From assembly GCF_023856365.1 (NCBI RefSeq), contig NC_064548.1:13832642-13896641 (forward strand): DNA of 64,000 nt, written 5' to 3'. The position numbers and the translations under genes are program-made. This document shows positions 1-11,405 of this stretch, one piece after another. The number at the start of each line of letters is the position of its first letter. Position 1 is the first letter of the stretch. The notes beneath the pieces were generated by a model that was not told the origin of the DNA, did not search any database, and worked only from the letters and a program-made list of their open reading frames with translations. This DNA comes from Brienomyrus brachyistius (taxonomy: Eukaryota > Chordata > Actinopteri > Osteoglossiformes > Mormyridae).

Positions 1-880
1 TTTTGTGTAACTTCCTTTGCGTGGCTGTTTAACATAATTTGTGTCACAACAACAAGAAATATCATTGCCGTCAGAAACAGACTGATATAGCAAATAATTT
101 CCACCCAGACTACAGAACATTACAATAAGGGATTGTGTATGGCCATAGTTTTATATAAAATACTTTTCATGAAGGCAAATATATAAAGTGATTGAAATGC
201 TTTTTACTCACTTGTTGGCTAATTCAAGGTCAGCTGCAGAATGTTCGGGACTCAAGCTCTTTGAGCTAAACTTAATACTTAAAGATCAAAGGATCAAGAC
301 AAACCCACGAAATGAGACTGAGATGTCTGGTCACATGTTCTGAGAGGGACCCATCTCAGCAATCAAGATAACAGTCCTGCCAGGGTTGGCCTTGTCATAA
401 TAATGACATCACCTTTGCCCCCCTCCATTCGCCTCCTGCTAAAGTAAGACAGCTCACTGCTCACTGTAACGGCGTAACTCGCCAGTGGATTTCTTGCAGT
501 GCTGGCCGTCACTGCATGCTTTATGACTGCAGAGAGAAGATTTCAGGTTCAGGTCTTCCCACCTCTTGCTATGGAGCAAAGACAAACGTGAGCAGGGTGA
601 GCAGACTTGGGGGGGGGGGGGGGGGGGATTGGAAACATCCCACCTTAGGGGGGCAGATGAGGGGCAGCTGGGAGGATAAGGTTGCTAGCCAGTGTTTGGG
701 TGGTATTACGTAACACTGTATGTGTGTGTGTTTCTGTGTGTGTGTGTGTGTGCGGGGGTGGGGGGGGGGCACCCCAGTTATAGTTATAAAAAAATAGCTG
801 ACTGGGGTGCAGGTGGGTAGGAGGGAAAAATATGCTGAGTGCGAATAGACAGTAGTGGTGAAATTTGGGGTACGCATCAT
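1..880. other. upstream non-coding DNA with simple repeats
   Basis: No exon with a convincing reading frame and splice sites was seen here. The stretch holds a G homopolymer (609-627) and a GT-rich run at about 720-752 that passes into a G-rich run. It may be intergenic or part of a long upstream grb14 intron, since the usual grb14 N-terminal exons are not in the window. Confidence 0.5.
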
Positions 881-947
881 CTGCGGGAGACTATCAGTCT
901 GCGGGAGACTATCAGTCTGCGGGAGACTATCAGTCTGCGGGAGACTC
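881..947. repeat. 18-bp tandem repeat, about 3.7 copies
   Basis: The unit ctgcgggagactatcagt is repeated almost perfectly from 881 to 947. It is a short minisatellite. The open frames across it are a consequence of the repeat and not evidence of coding. Confidence 0.9.
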
Positions 948-949
948 CT

Positions 950-1145
950 GGTATTGTCTAATGCAATTCTACAGTTTTTTAAAGGTGGGTGGGGCATAAG
1001 AGGGGCATTAGTTTCTGAAGAAGGGTCAACCTTGTCTTTAGCCAATGTTGTGTTTTAAATCTTTGAGTGACAGGGGCCAGGGCACTCTGGGAACCAGTCA
1101 GCTTTTAACTGGGGCCAGTGCCCCTGTGGCCCCGCCCCTGTACAG
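950..1145 (-). mobile_element. MITE-like repeat, minus-strand copy
   Basis: The reverse complement of this stretch matches 18822-19022 over most of its length. Shared blocks include acaggggcggggc, cactggccccag, aaaagctga, cccagagtgcc and cattggctaaaga. The end near 1140 resembles the end of the other copy. This is a dispersed, non-autonomous, probably DNA-type element. No coding capacity was seen. Confidence 0.6.
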
Positions 1146-1507
1146 TATATAGCTTAATGATTAACATGTTTCCATCAAGGGTTTCAGCAGAATTAACAAT
1201 CAGAAGTGAGGTGGGGGGGTCTGTTGCTGTTTTGCGGGCCTCCATTTTATGATGCGCCACTATCGTGAAAATGGAAAAGGAGGGTGGGAACGACGCAGGA
1301 ATGGAGAGGCATGCAACGTGAGGAGAGAGCCCTCTGGCCTGACAAGCACATAGGGGAGACCCCGTGACTTTGCACATGGACGGTTATCCCCAAAATGGCT
1401 GAAGTCTCAGTACGTATTGCTGATATGACCCAGAAAGACAATAGCACTAAATTCACTTGTCCTACTCCAGGTCACGGGGGGTCCTGAGCCTTTCCTGGTA
1501 GCTAAAG

Positions 1508-2520
1508 GCACAAGGCAGGGAACAACCCAGGATGGGGTGCCAACCCATCACAGGGCACAAGGCAGGGAACAACCCAGGATGGGGCACCAGCCCATCACAG
1601 GGTACAAGGCAGGGAACAACCCAGGATGGGGTGCCAACCCATCACAGGGCACAAGGCAGGGAACAACCCAGGATGGGGCGCCAACCCATCACAGGGCACA
1701 AGGCAGGGAACAACCCAGGATGGGGCACCAGCCCATCACAGGGTACAAGGCAGGGAACAACCCAGGATGGGGTGCCAACCCATCACAGGGCACAAGGCAG
1801 GGAACAACCCAGGATGGGGCACCAGCCCATCACAGGGTACAAGGCAGGGAACAACCCAGGATGGGGTGCCAACCCATCACAGGGCACAAGGCAGGGAACA
1901 ACCCAGGATGGGGCGCCAACCCATCACAGGGCACAAGGCAGGGAACAACCCAGGATGGGGCACCAGCCCATCACAGGGTACAAGGCAGGGAACAACCCAG
2001 GATGGGGCACCAGCCCATCACAGGGTACAAGGCAGGGAACAATCCAGGATGGGGCACCAGTCCATCACAGGGCACAAGGCAGGGAACAACCCAGGATGGG
2101 GCACCAGCCCATCACAGGGTACAAGGCAGGGAACAACCCAGGATGGGGTGCCAACCCATCACAGGGCACAAGGCAGGGAACAACCCAGGATGGGGCGCCA
2201 ACCCATCACAGGGCACAAGGCAGGGAACAACCCAGGATGGGGCACCAGCCCATCACAGGGTACAAGGCAGGGAACAACCCAGGATGGGGCACCAGCCCAT
2301 CACAGGGTACAAGGCAGGGAACAACCCAGGATGGGGCACCAGCCCATCACAGGGTACAAGGCAGGGAACAACCCAGGATGGGGCACCAGCCCATCACAGG
2401 GTACAAGGCAGGGAACAATCCAGGATGGGGCACCAGTCCATCACAGGGCACAAGGCAGGGAACAACCCAGGATGGGGCGCCAACCCATAACAGGGCACAA
2501 GACAGGGAACAACACAGGAC
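1508..2520. repeat. 47-bp minisatellite, about 21 copies, derived from a SINE
   Basis: The unit begins acaaggcagggaacaaccca and recurs every 47 bp (for example at 1510 and 1557). Variants differ mainly at ggcacc/ggtgcc/ggcgcc and ggtac/ggcac. Because 47 is not a multiple of 3 and the unit lacks stops on the plus strand, all three plus frames stay open and produce long false ORFs. Read on the minus strand, the unit matches the 3' portion of the SINE at 56085-56434 (near 56316-56362: gatgggctgg, catcctgggttgttccctgc, cttgt). The array is therefore an expanded SINE fragment. Confidence 0.95.
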
Positions 2521-5500
2521 AAGTTTAAAACTTTCTGAATTACATTACATCATCATCACAACACTATAGGTGAGAATCCAAGCTGGTGATGGCATGTGTT
2601 GCATTATGGGTGAGTTCCAGCAGTAAACCTGGAATAGTATGAATAGTATTCATCTGTGTCTCCATATGTATCAAGCTACGCTGCATTTGCGGAACTACTC
2701 CCATCATCTTAAGGATTTACTCAAAAGATTAATTATATATATTTTTTATCGTCATTTGAACTGCTACCAGATAACTAAAGTGTTAACCGCGTATAGAGGA
2801 ATCATTGGCAATAAGCATGGAACCTTTAATAATTTATGTGTTGTAGTGCTGTTGTTTATATAATGGAAAAATACACCAGGCATCCAACTGCAAGTTTCTT
2901 CTGGGTGAGTCAGTTTTTATTTTACTAGCTAGTTACAAATTGCTTGGAATTCACTGAGGCATGTCTTATGTTCCGTTTTATTACCTGGCCGCATTTCCAT
3001 TCACACCTGAAAATATTTGTGTAGTGGGAAGTTAAGCATGTATACGGTCCCACGAGGGAGCAGACAAAATGCGGTTATAAATGAGAATTCAATCGACTAT
3101 TTGAGATCGATTATTTAGAGCTCGCACATTGAGTTTGATGGGTAACTGACAGTTAATTTTAACAGTTGCTGGTATCATTTAAATGGTAATTTAAGCAATC
3201 ATTTAAATACCAATTTAAATTATCATTTAAATAAACAATTTACATGACAATTTAACTATAATTTAAATAGTCATTTAAATAGCATTTATAAATAATCGAT
3301 TATATTACAATTTAAAAAAATATTTAAATGACATTTATTTATCGAATATTGTCACGAAACACTCTACATATTTAAATGGTTTTTAATTGGGATTTTTAAG
3401 TTGCATCGGAGTCCATGTAGATGCAAATGTAACAGGAGACAAAACATCGGTGGTCATTATTTAAAACCGATTTGCAAATATAAGTAAAGTGCAAAACGGG
3501 AAGGTGAGTCGCTCCGGTCTGCGAACGCCGCCCGTCTAACTGTAGGCGCTTATTATAATCGACGTATGGGCGGGTGCCAGGGCAGACCCTGACTCATCTG
3601 CAGGGCTGAAATTACAGACGCACACGCCTAAGCCCAGACGAACGAGCAATGGCTAGTTTTGATGAAGTTTTTAATGAGTACCTTAGGACACGTGTTTAGC
3701 TCTTATGTGCTTATGGCGCGTGTTGTGTAGAAATTTCTAAAGGGACCGGTGCGGTGTTTATTCGTACCCCTGTAAAGGTCTAGGTCACCGGGGCATTTAA
3801 TTTCGCTGTTATTGTGCGTTTTACATGGAGAGTTTTTTCTCTCTGTATGTACAGGCATTAGCGATCGAGTAAATATTTGCGTATGGTCAATAACGGAGAA
3901 CACATTCTATATGCTCCTAGCCAAAAAGTGTACTTGTTCATGTGTAACAACATTTACATAAACAAACAATCCTCTTTAAAGAGCAGTGTTTTGTTCTCTC
4001 ATGTTGCTATTATTGTGAGGCTTGTGCAGTTTCGCTCTTTTCTGACCGGCCGTCATTAATGTTACCGGCCTCTCAGCTGCCCTGATTTTAACTGACTCCC
4101 CCTGCTGTTTCAGAAGATCGCCGTGGACCTGAGGTGTTTTGATGGGCAGAAGTGAGACATATTACTGAGAAGTAAGAATGAACTACGGCTGACCTCAGGC
4201 GGTGAAATTGCATAGCTTCTTGTTGACTGGATTGTTCCACAGCACGCTGATGAATGTTGTATTTAAACTGATCATGCTGACAGCCCTTGACCTGAGGTAC
4301 TGAGATGGACTGTTGCTTGTATGTTGCAATTCTAGGGGTCACAGCCCATCCAATCAGCAATTGGGAAATCTCTGACAGCAGAGCACCAGCCTCTTAGTAC
4401 GTGTTGTAACAGTTCTGCTATCGCTAAAATAGACACAGTTTGACCTACGACTAGACTGGTATTATACCTGCAAATGTTAAAAACAGATTATTTGCTTCAG
4501 CTCTGTCTCTTTAAGTCGGAATACGATTAGGTCACCTCCTAACCGCTGCTGTAAATTTAAACTTAACTATATGATTATATCAGTTTTATTTATAACTTGC
4601 AATGTATAATTTGGCGTTCTTGACTGAATATACATTATGGTAACTGTGCCAGGCGAATCCCTCCCCCCCCCCCCCCCCCCCCCCCCCCTTGTGTGTTAAG
4701 AGTTTTCTCTCTGGGAAAAGATGTGGAAAAAAAAATAATCCCCATCCCTGTCTTGTGACCTTGTATAAAAAAAAATCTCGATGTAATATAATGCACTGGA
4801 AAAGTAAGCACATGAGTTGTAGTGCATTTGAATGCCAAGGATGTGGTTCGCCAGAGTGATTGTTACTGCTGTCAGAACAGAGTATATTCTGTTCAGGAAG
4901 ACAAAGAGTAACCATTAGGGGTCTGAGGGGGCCTGATGGGATTTGTTTTTAGTAGCCTTCTGCTCAGACAATGGGGGGGGACTCAGTGGGACTCAAGTAC
5001 TTAGGAGTGTAAAAATAACAAATCTTTGTTGTAGCAGGACAATTTGCTCAAATTCCACCAGCACACAAGTGAAATACGCTCTTGCTGCTTGTTATTAGCT
5101 AATGGAAAGAATCTCTGCCTGAAGGCTGGGTCGTGCTGTATGGGAAGGCCTGAAATCATCCGAGAGGCTTATGAGTGCAAGAAGGTAAGCGGGGAGCTGG
5201 GGTGACATGCCAGGTAAAGATGAAGATTGTGACAAGCTAGATAGACAAGGGTGCAGAAGTGAACACAGGATGACTAAATTACCAATATATTTTAAAGGAT
5301 ACTTTAGCCACTTTAGTCAGTTCTAGTTTTCGTCTGTTTTCTATATTGTATTGGCATCTTTAGTCAGCTCTAGTAGGCTCATTTTAATATACTCTATGCT
5401 GCATTGGTTTACTGTAGTCTGTTCTAGTGGTCTAATTTTAACTTTTCATACTATATTGTTTGATATATGTCTTATTTTAACTGCCTTTCAGGGCCGTTAG

Positions 5501-5600
5501 TAGGAAATGAGGTATTAGGAACTTTCTGGTGAGGTTATTTGTTTAGTTGTATGTACATTTAGATATGATCAAATCTGATAATGGTTTGAAGTGGAATAAA
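2521..5600. other. non-coding region, mostly without recognised features
   Basis: No gene was recognised. It contains an AT-rich TTTAAAT array (3165-3345, listed separately) and a 26-nt C homopolymer (4663-4688). A moderately CpG-containing stretch around 3500-3700 includes a 16-codon ATG frame starting MASFDEVF that stops at once, with no evidence that it is an exon. Confidence 0.4.
3165..3345. repeat. AT-rich degenerate array of ATTTAAAT palindromes
   Basis: The palindrome ATTTAAAT or close variants (caatttaaat, catttaaata) recurs about every 12-20 bp through this stretch, with two-to-four-base spacers. It looks like a degenerate tandem repeat with strong self-complementarity. No flanking target-site duplication was identified. 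Confidence 0.6.
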
Positions 5601-5627
5601 TGTTTTGTTTGTATTGTGTCTATGTTT

Positions 5628-5631
5628 CTCT

Positions 5632-5671
<40 letters not shown>
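5628..5671. repeat. (CT)n microsatellite
   Basis: This is an almost uninterrupted run of CT dinucleotides with one break (tctcctct). Confidence 0.95.
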
Positions 5672-5672
<1 letters not shown>

Positions 5673-5904
5673 GTGTATGTGTGTGAGATCCAGGTCTACA
5701 TTACATTGTGGGGACCAAATGATAACCTGTTTATGTTTATATTGTGCGGATCATTTTTTCAGTCCCTACAAGGTGAAATTCAATTTTATAAAAATTTGAT
5801 GCAATCAGTATACTATTGTCAAAAGTCTTGTATTTTGTTTGGTTACTTAAGGTTCAGGTTCAGGCTGGTTAGGGTTTCAGGGTGTCATTGTCGCGATTGG
5901 GATG

Positions 5905-6322
5905 TTTGAGTACAGGTCTGTGTCTGTGTGTTTCTGCGTGTGGCTGTGTGTGTGTCTCTGTGTTTCTGCGTGTGGCTGTGTGTGTGTGTCTGTGTTTCTG
6001 TGTGTGTCTCTGTTTCTGTGTGTGTGTGTGTCTCTGTGTTTCTGTGTGTGTGTGTGTCTCTGTGTTTCCGTGTGTGTGTGTGTGCGTGTCTCTGTTTCTG
6101 CGTGTGGCTGTGTGTGTGTCTCTGTGTTTCTGTGTGTGTCTCTGTTTCTGTGTGTGTCTCTGTGTTTCTGTGTGTGTGTGTGTGTGTCTCTGTGTTTCTG
6201 TGTGTGTGTGTGTGTGTGTGTCTCTGTTTCTGCGTGTGGCTGTGTGTGTGTGTGTGTGTCTCTGTGTTTCTGCGTGTGTGTGTGCGTCTCTGTTTCTGCG
6301 TGTGGCTGTGTGTGTCTGCTAT
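5905..6322. repeat. GT-rich complex minisatellite
   Basis: About 420 bp are built from imperfect units of the type tgtgtctctgtgtttctgcg plus tgtggctgtgtg and variable GT runs. Long Cys/Val-rich (plus) and His/Thr-rich (minus) frames across it are artefacts of the low-complexity sequence. Confidence 0.9.
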
Positions 6323-6754
6323 CTCCGCTCCCTGGGAGGTATTCTGGCACTTTCTTGCATGCCTCACTGTGGATCCCACATGGCAGTGACCCAGGAAGCC
6401 TGCACAGACTCGGACATTTCCGTCAGCGTGCTAGAGTCCCACTTTCATGGCCGTCATGCTCTTCTGGCTCTGTTTAGCAGGAATTGCAGTGCATTTTAAG
6501 CCTGCGTGTCACTAATGTCCTGTTTGGGTTAAAGACAAAGGCTGTCAGAGTGAACAAGCATCTGCTTGTGAATTCTTGTTTAATAACTAAAATTTACCCA
6601 TGTATGTATAATGACTACAGGTAAAAAGTTAAGCAGCTGACAGCCAGGTCTGTATTCTGTAATATTCCAACACTTTAGAAGGGGACCTATAATTCTTACA
6701 GAGAACCAGAAATATTATTAAAAGGAAAAATTAGGCATTCAGGCATTCACTCCA

Positions 6755-6990
6755 TCCATCCATCCATCCATCCATCTTCTGTCTGCTTAGAAACACCAGG
6801 CAAATGCCTTCCTGCATAGGATTCTAGATCACTGCAGGATACTGACATACACACAGACACTCACATAATCATTCACTGCAATTAATTTCAAGGCACCAGT
6901 TAACCTAACTGCATGTCTTTGGACTGCAGCAGGGAATCCGTGTGTCATAAGGAGAGCATGCAACTCCAGACACACACAGCAGGACTGGAA
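6755..6990 (-). mobile_element. SINE copy, minus orientation
   Basis: The stretch starts with a tandem ccatccat run, which is the reverse complement of a SINE-type ATGG tail. It continues with gcatgtctttggactgcag and ggagagcatgcaactcc, which are the reverse-strand forms of the common fish SINE body. It is diverged and has no coding capacity. Confidence 0.6.
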
Positions 6991-7059
6991 ATCCCTGAAT
7001 GTTATGTAGCATTTCTGGTCCTTGATCGGTCTGAATAACTTCTTGCTTTTTTGGAAGTT

Positions 7060-7200
7060 GCGTACCTGGACATTCACTGGAAGCCCACCCTAGCTGCATT
7101 TATGTTTAGTCGACTCCTTGACCGTGTGTTTGTAATGTGCTATTTGCCTCACTTATATGTCGCTTTGAATGAAAGGTTCTGCTAAATATGTAAATTTAAG
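7060..7200 (+). mobile_element. SINE 3' fragment (ctgctaaat tail family)
   Basis: The sequence from cattcactggaagc to gtcgctttgaatgaaaggttctgctaaatatgtaaat is shared with 19560-19650 and 26890-27022 in this window. This is one SINE family with a (cgctttgg)(tctgctaaat) tail. Confidence 0.65.
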
Positions 7201-7989
7201 GAAACTCGTTACACAGGAAGTGTAGTGTGGCTGATCCAATGTGCCTTCCTAAGGCATGATTGTGAAACACTGGCAGGATGTTTTGAGAAGCCATCATCGC
7301 ACGGCTGTCCCGGGCAGCCAGATACAGGCCCCGCCCCCGTATGGATCGGACCCACGGACTTGGCTCATATGGAGCTGGCCGTCCTGCCGCGCTGCAGAGA
7401 AGCTTATCAATCTGGCTCCGGCAATTCCGATTCACTTCGGTTCCAGAGATAACCGACAGCGTCTTGGAGTCTGCACTCCCTCAAGGAGATGTGCCCAGGC
7501 CTCAGATAAACCTTTCAGCTCTGTGGAGGGGTGGGCGGTGCATCAGTGGGGGGGAGGGGGGGAGTATTACTTGAAATTTAACCTCAACATCTATATCCAC
7601 CTCAGTAGACTTTCCTGTGCTGTGTATATAGGGTTAAGGGCATTGTGTTTTAATATGTAAGATTAATATTAACTTTATTTCAGGGGGAAGTTCTGAAATA
7701 TATCCAATTACCCTACATGACAAATGTATTTACTGTATGACATGATTTTAATGGAGAACAGACTAATGAACCAGACAGGTGAGTTTGTGGTCAGGTGATA
7801 CCAATCTGTCTATGTTCGCGGGGGGTGACCAATGAAGACACTTTATTAACTGAAGACAAATGGTACATGCAGAACATCCAATACCATATCTATCAAAAGC
7901 ATACTCTTAAGTAAAAAAATTAATGGCACAACAGGTCTTACACCTAGCTTATCACTCTGTCTGTGCCTTTATGTATATTTATACATTAA

Positions 7990-8211
7990 ATGAAATATCC
8001 CATTTACAGGGCATTAGGCTGCCGTGCCTGTAAGCGGAAGGACATTGGTTCAAATGTCTGGGTCAGAAGCATAACTTCACGTTTGGGCCCTTGAGCGAGG
8101 CCCTTACTTGCTTCAGGGACTGTCTGACCCTCCTTTCTCCTACTGCAAGCTGGGAGGGAGCAAAAACACGGACTGTCTGTGGGTCCCTGAGGACCGGATT
8201 GGGAAACACTG
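7990..8211 (+). mobile_element. mosaic of SINE fragment and hAT-MITE end
   Basis: The first part (about 8040-8115) carries ggttcaaat and ttgggcccttgagcgaggcc, typical of an old tRNA-derived fish SINE. The second part (about 8140-8211) contains gggagggagcaaaaacacgg and ends ttgggaaacactg, matching the right end of the hAT-like element at 34551-35090. Confidence 0.55.
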
Positions 8212-8739
8212 AGTTCAAATCTGACAGCAGGACAGAGATATGAAAAGTGTACCTTATGGAAGCAGTCCTTTGTGTTTCCAAACTCAGAGTCCTGTTTGAC
8301 ATATGGCATGTAATTCAGCAACCAGTGTCTCTCCACAACTTTATCTCAGTCCCGCCCATACCGGCCTCTATGTCATCGACCAGCCTTTCCTTTGATGTAA
8401 TCTACACAAGGGTTTTACACAAATAAATAAAACGGTAAAATGCACTCTAACCACACGGTCTGTGACACTCTTTGTTCAGGCCCCAAAATCATGTAGAGGA
8501 TGCAAGCCTGATGTTTCTGTTCAGGCAGAATTTCAGTAAGAGAAAAGAAATATTTTCTGCCCAGTTGACTTCTGTATATTTACAAATATTTACAGTTTTG
8601 ATTACAGTTTATTTACATGGAAATGCAAATGTAAACAGAGATCCTTCTCCCTGAGCTCCCGTAGCCTGCCGTCCTTGTCAGAGAAGCTATTTTTAATCAT
8701 TGTTTTGCTTCTATTAGAATGAAGGGGTGACTCAGAGAG

Positions 8740-8943
8740 GGAGGCATTTCCAAGGCTGAAGGAGAGGCTCATCAGCCGGGAAGTGGGTCACCGTGCGCTC
8801 CAGCGGACATCGGCCTTCCCTTTGCGGGTGGCACCGCTTACCTCGCGGGGAGGACCGTGGAGTAAGCGACAGGGAGCTGCCAGGAGGTGACCGCGCCGTC
8901 ACTGACGCCCTACGGACGCATCTCTGCTTTTCGAGCCAGAGCC
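8740..8943 (+). promoter_or_regulatory. grb14: candidate promoter / 5' UTR of grb14 alternative first exon A
   Basis: This is a locally GC- and CpG-richer stretch immediately upstream of the ATG at 8944, in otherwise AT-rich DNA. No clear TATA box was found. The inference rests on position and composition only. Confidence 0.3.
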
Positions 8944-9006
8944 ATGAACTTCCATGCCAGGAGGGTCACCCTGCCTGTAATCACGCCAATCACCCTCCAG
9001 AAGCGG
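8944..9006 (+). CDS. grb14: grb14 candidate alternative first coding exon A
   Basis: The ATG lies in a good context (agagccATGA). It opens 21 codons beginning MNFHARRVTLPVITP and ending in Lys-Arg, followed by a strong donor (cgg|gtaagg). The exon ends on a whole codon, so it joins in phase 0 to the RA-domain exon at 12443, giving ...LQKR-VIKVFSDD. The predicted product of this exon plus the 12 downstream exons is 446 residues, against about 540 for human GRB14, because it replaces the long proline-rich N terminus. What is seen is the ATG, the open frame, the donor and the phase match. That it is used as a grb14 first exon is inference. Confidence 0.55.
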
Positions 9007-9929
9007 GTAAGGGCGTCCTCCTGTCCTCTCCGCTGCCTCTCGCCGTTTTTAATCATCAGCGTCTCATATCGCTCTGAAAGCACACAGGCAAACAGCACAA
9101 TCAAAACTTTAGCAGTTTCCGGTAATCGCTCCTTACCTCTTCACACCGATTACCTAGATTTCTTCCATTGTTTAAATGGCAAATGAAAGACAAACATTTC
9201 TTCCTTGCTCTTTGATATTCGTGCTTTTCTTGGCACTAGAGTGTTGTGAATGAGTTAATATATTTTAAATATAAGCACATAAAGTCACAGTTATGGCCTG
9301 ATGTAGTAAAGATATCACTGAGGTGTGTGGTATTGTTGCCTTTTTTAAAGATGCCCAGCTAGATATTTTGCCAGAGTAATTCAGGTTACCTTAACCTAGG
9401 GCATTATGGGAGGGAGGGGATCTGCCGTCCAACCGCGACCTGTATGGACAGAATTTAAAGCTAGTTTACTGTTAGCCAGAAGCCAGTAGCATGGGCCATC
9501 TGTATCTGTCCCACATACTTTCTCAGTATCATTATGCTAAGAGCCAAAAAGTGGACTCAGTTATGCTGTAGTCTTGGTGGAGAACAGATTTCAGGCTCCG
9601 GGCCAGTTTTTTTTTTTTTTTTTTTTAATTCTTACATGATGGCTGTTAAATGCTGATGCTTTTCATGGCTTAAGAATTCACTCTGTCAGCAGGTTTTACT
9701 GTCACTACTACAACGCAACCAAATAAACGGGGAAAAACCTTCCAAAAATCCACACTCATATCCCTAATGAACAACGCAAACTAGTTCATAGGATGAGCAG
9801 TTACTGTGACAGGATGGCAGTTATCATCTTTGAGATGAAGCACTTTGATGAATTAAAATTCTAAAAACCTTCTGTGATGAAAGATTAAAAACTGAGGAGC
9901 AGCTTTTCATGTTTTTGTGGGATGTTTTG

Positions 9930-10065
9930 CGGCCCAGCGGGTTCAGGCTGGGATTAGAAGGTTGTGATTTCACTGTTGGGCCTTCGAGCAAAGTCCTTCA
10001 CCCTGATCTCTCCAGGCCCGGCTCGCTGTTGCTTCAGATAAATGTATCTGCTAAATGATAATATA
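9930..10065 (+). mobile_element. tRNA-derived SINE fragment
   Basis: The sequence carries ttgggccttcgagcaaagtcc, ctctccagg and the tail gtatctgctaaatgataat, typical of an old fish SINE. Confidence 0.55.
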
Positions 10066-10776
10066 TGATTTTTTCAAACAAGAGAGTGATGCAATATATG
10101 TTGCAGCGATTGGATTTTAATTGACCCCAGTGTAAGGTACGGGATGGTGATGAGGTCGGAGAGTACAGGGGGACCTGGACAGGATGTAAGGCTGCTGAGG
10201 CGTCTGATACTGGGATCGTTGTGGATGTGGGGAGGATAACGTCTGGGGAACTAACCAATTTGAGTATAAACAGGGTAACTTATTCCGTGAATTAATCCTG
10301 GACATGAAGCACTGAATGGTAGTTAAGGGTACAGTATGTTATATGACTACTGTTCTGAAATAGACTGGATTTTAAGGTGCTGTTCCTGTAAGTACAGGAG
10401 TAGATTATCCTGAAGTCCATCTGCTGACAAGCTGTAGCTATGTGGAGCCTTATCTCATGGCATAATTATATCTCGTACTCAGTATATGAATTTCAAGCTG
10501 ATAGCAACCAGTCAAACTCTATTAGCTTCGATGACTTCCTTATTGTTGCTCGGAGTGATGTAGGGATATTATTTTACATATTATTTCTGTTATTACCTCT
10601 TGGGCAGATACATGCTATGTACGCGGAGGAAACTCCCGTGAAAGGAAGAAAAATCAATAAACCAGCCTGGAGACATTTGTTGGGTGGATGAAAAGTGAGC
10701 TTCTTTTTAGCCTGCTACAGTAAATCTCTGGCACTGATTATGATTGAAATAGCTGCTCATTTACCTCGTTTCTGGA

Positions 10777-11405
10777 TGATGTCACGGCCGGGCGCTCTCA
10801 TTGGCCGGTGGCTCCTGAAGGGCGCTAACTTTGTCCGGGCTGGAGAGAGCCGTGACCTCATTTTCCGCCGCAAAGGCGAGCTGGCCCGTCCTGTCTGGTG
10901 GCTCAGCCTTCAGCTGCACGAGGAGCAAAAGATACAAAAGAAGAGAGAGAGAGAGAGAGAGAGCATGATAGGCAGTCAGACAGTTCATCTTTACGATGCC
11001 TGCCTCTCTTACCCCCCTGTCCCACCCCCGCAAACTCCAAGCAGGGCTGACCCCACCGGTGCTGCCTTTACCCCGCCACTTAGCGACCGATTGCAGACTC
11101 ACGCTGGGCTTTCAGATCGCTGCTGGCCACTGCCGCTGTGAATGGCTGACATTTCTCACTCTTTCATTAGTACAAGTTTTTTTTTTTTTTTTTTAATCTT
11201 GCTTGGAGCAAAATCCCATCCTCTACCCTTCTGCTTGAGAAGAGCCGGCAGCTGATTGGCCGACAGCCCCGCGGTGACAGATATCTGCGGAGTCAGGAAA
11301 TCGCGGGGCTAGAGGAGCACCTCTTCCTAAATACCTCATTTGAGCTGCGCTGCAGTGAGGCAGGCGGGCTGCCCGCCTCCCAGCGAACACGGCGCATGCA
11401 GCCTG
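10777..11405 (+). promoter_or_regulatory. grb14: candidate alternative grb14 promoter with CCAAT/CRE motifs
   Basis: A CpG-containing stretch carries a CRE-like TGATGTCA (10777-10784), inverted CCAAT boxes (ATTGG at 10800-10804 and 11255-11259), a GA microsatellite (about 10943-10962) and an AT-rich cctaaatacctc about 75 bp upstream of the candidate ATG at 11406. It directly precedes an exon-like segment with a consensus donor. Motif combination and position suggest a promoter. No expression evidence can be seen here. Confidence 0.4.

Noticed and set aside
1532..2569. A 345-codon plus-strand open frame and two overlapping frames of 300-317 codons
   Set aside because: All three arise from the 47-bp minisatellite, which lacks stops and is not a multiple of three. 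The peptides are the same repeat in three frames.
3649..3699. A short ATG frame starting MASFDEVFNEYL after a GC-richer stretch
   Set aside because: It stops after 16 codons and has no donor nearby. It is too short to support a gene.
5905..6322. Possible CRISPR-like or regulatory array
   Set aside because: The repeats are contiguous without unique spacers and the genome is a vertebrate.
5877..6499. Cys/Val-rich and His/Thr-rich frames of 150-205 codons
   Set aside because: They are low-complexity translations of a GT-rich minisatellite.
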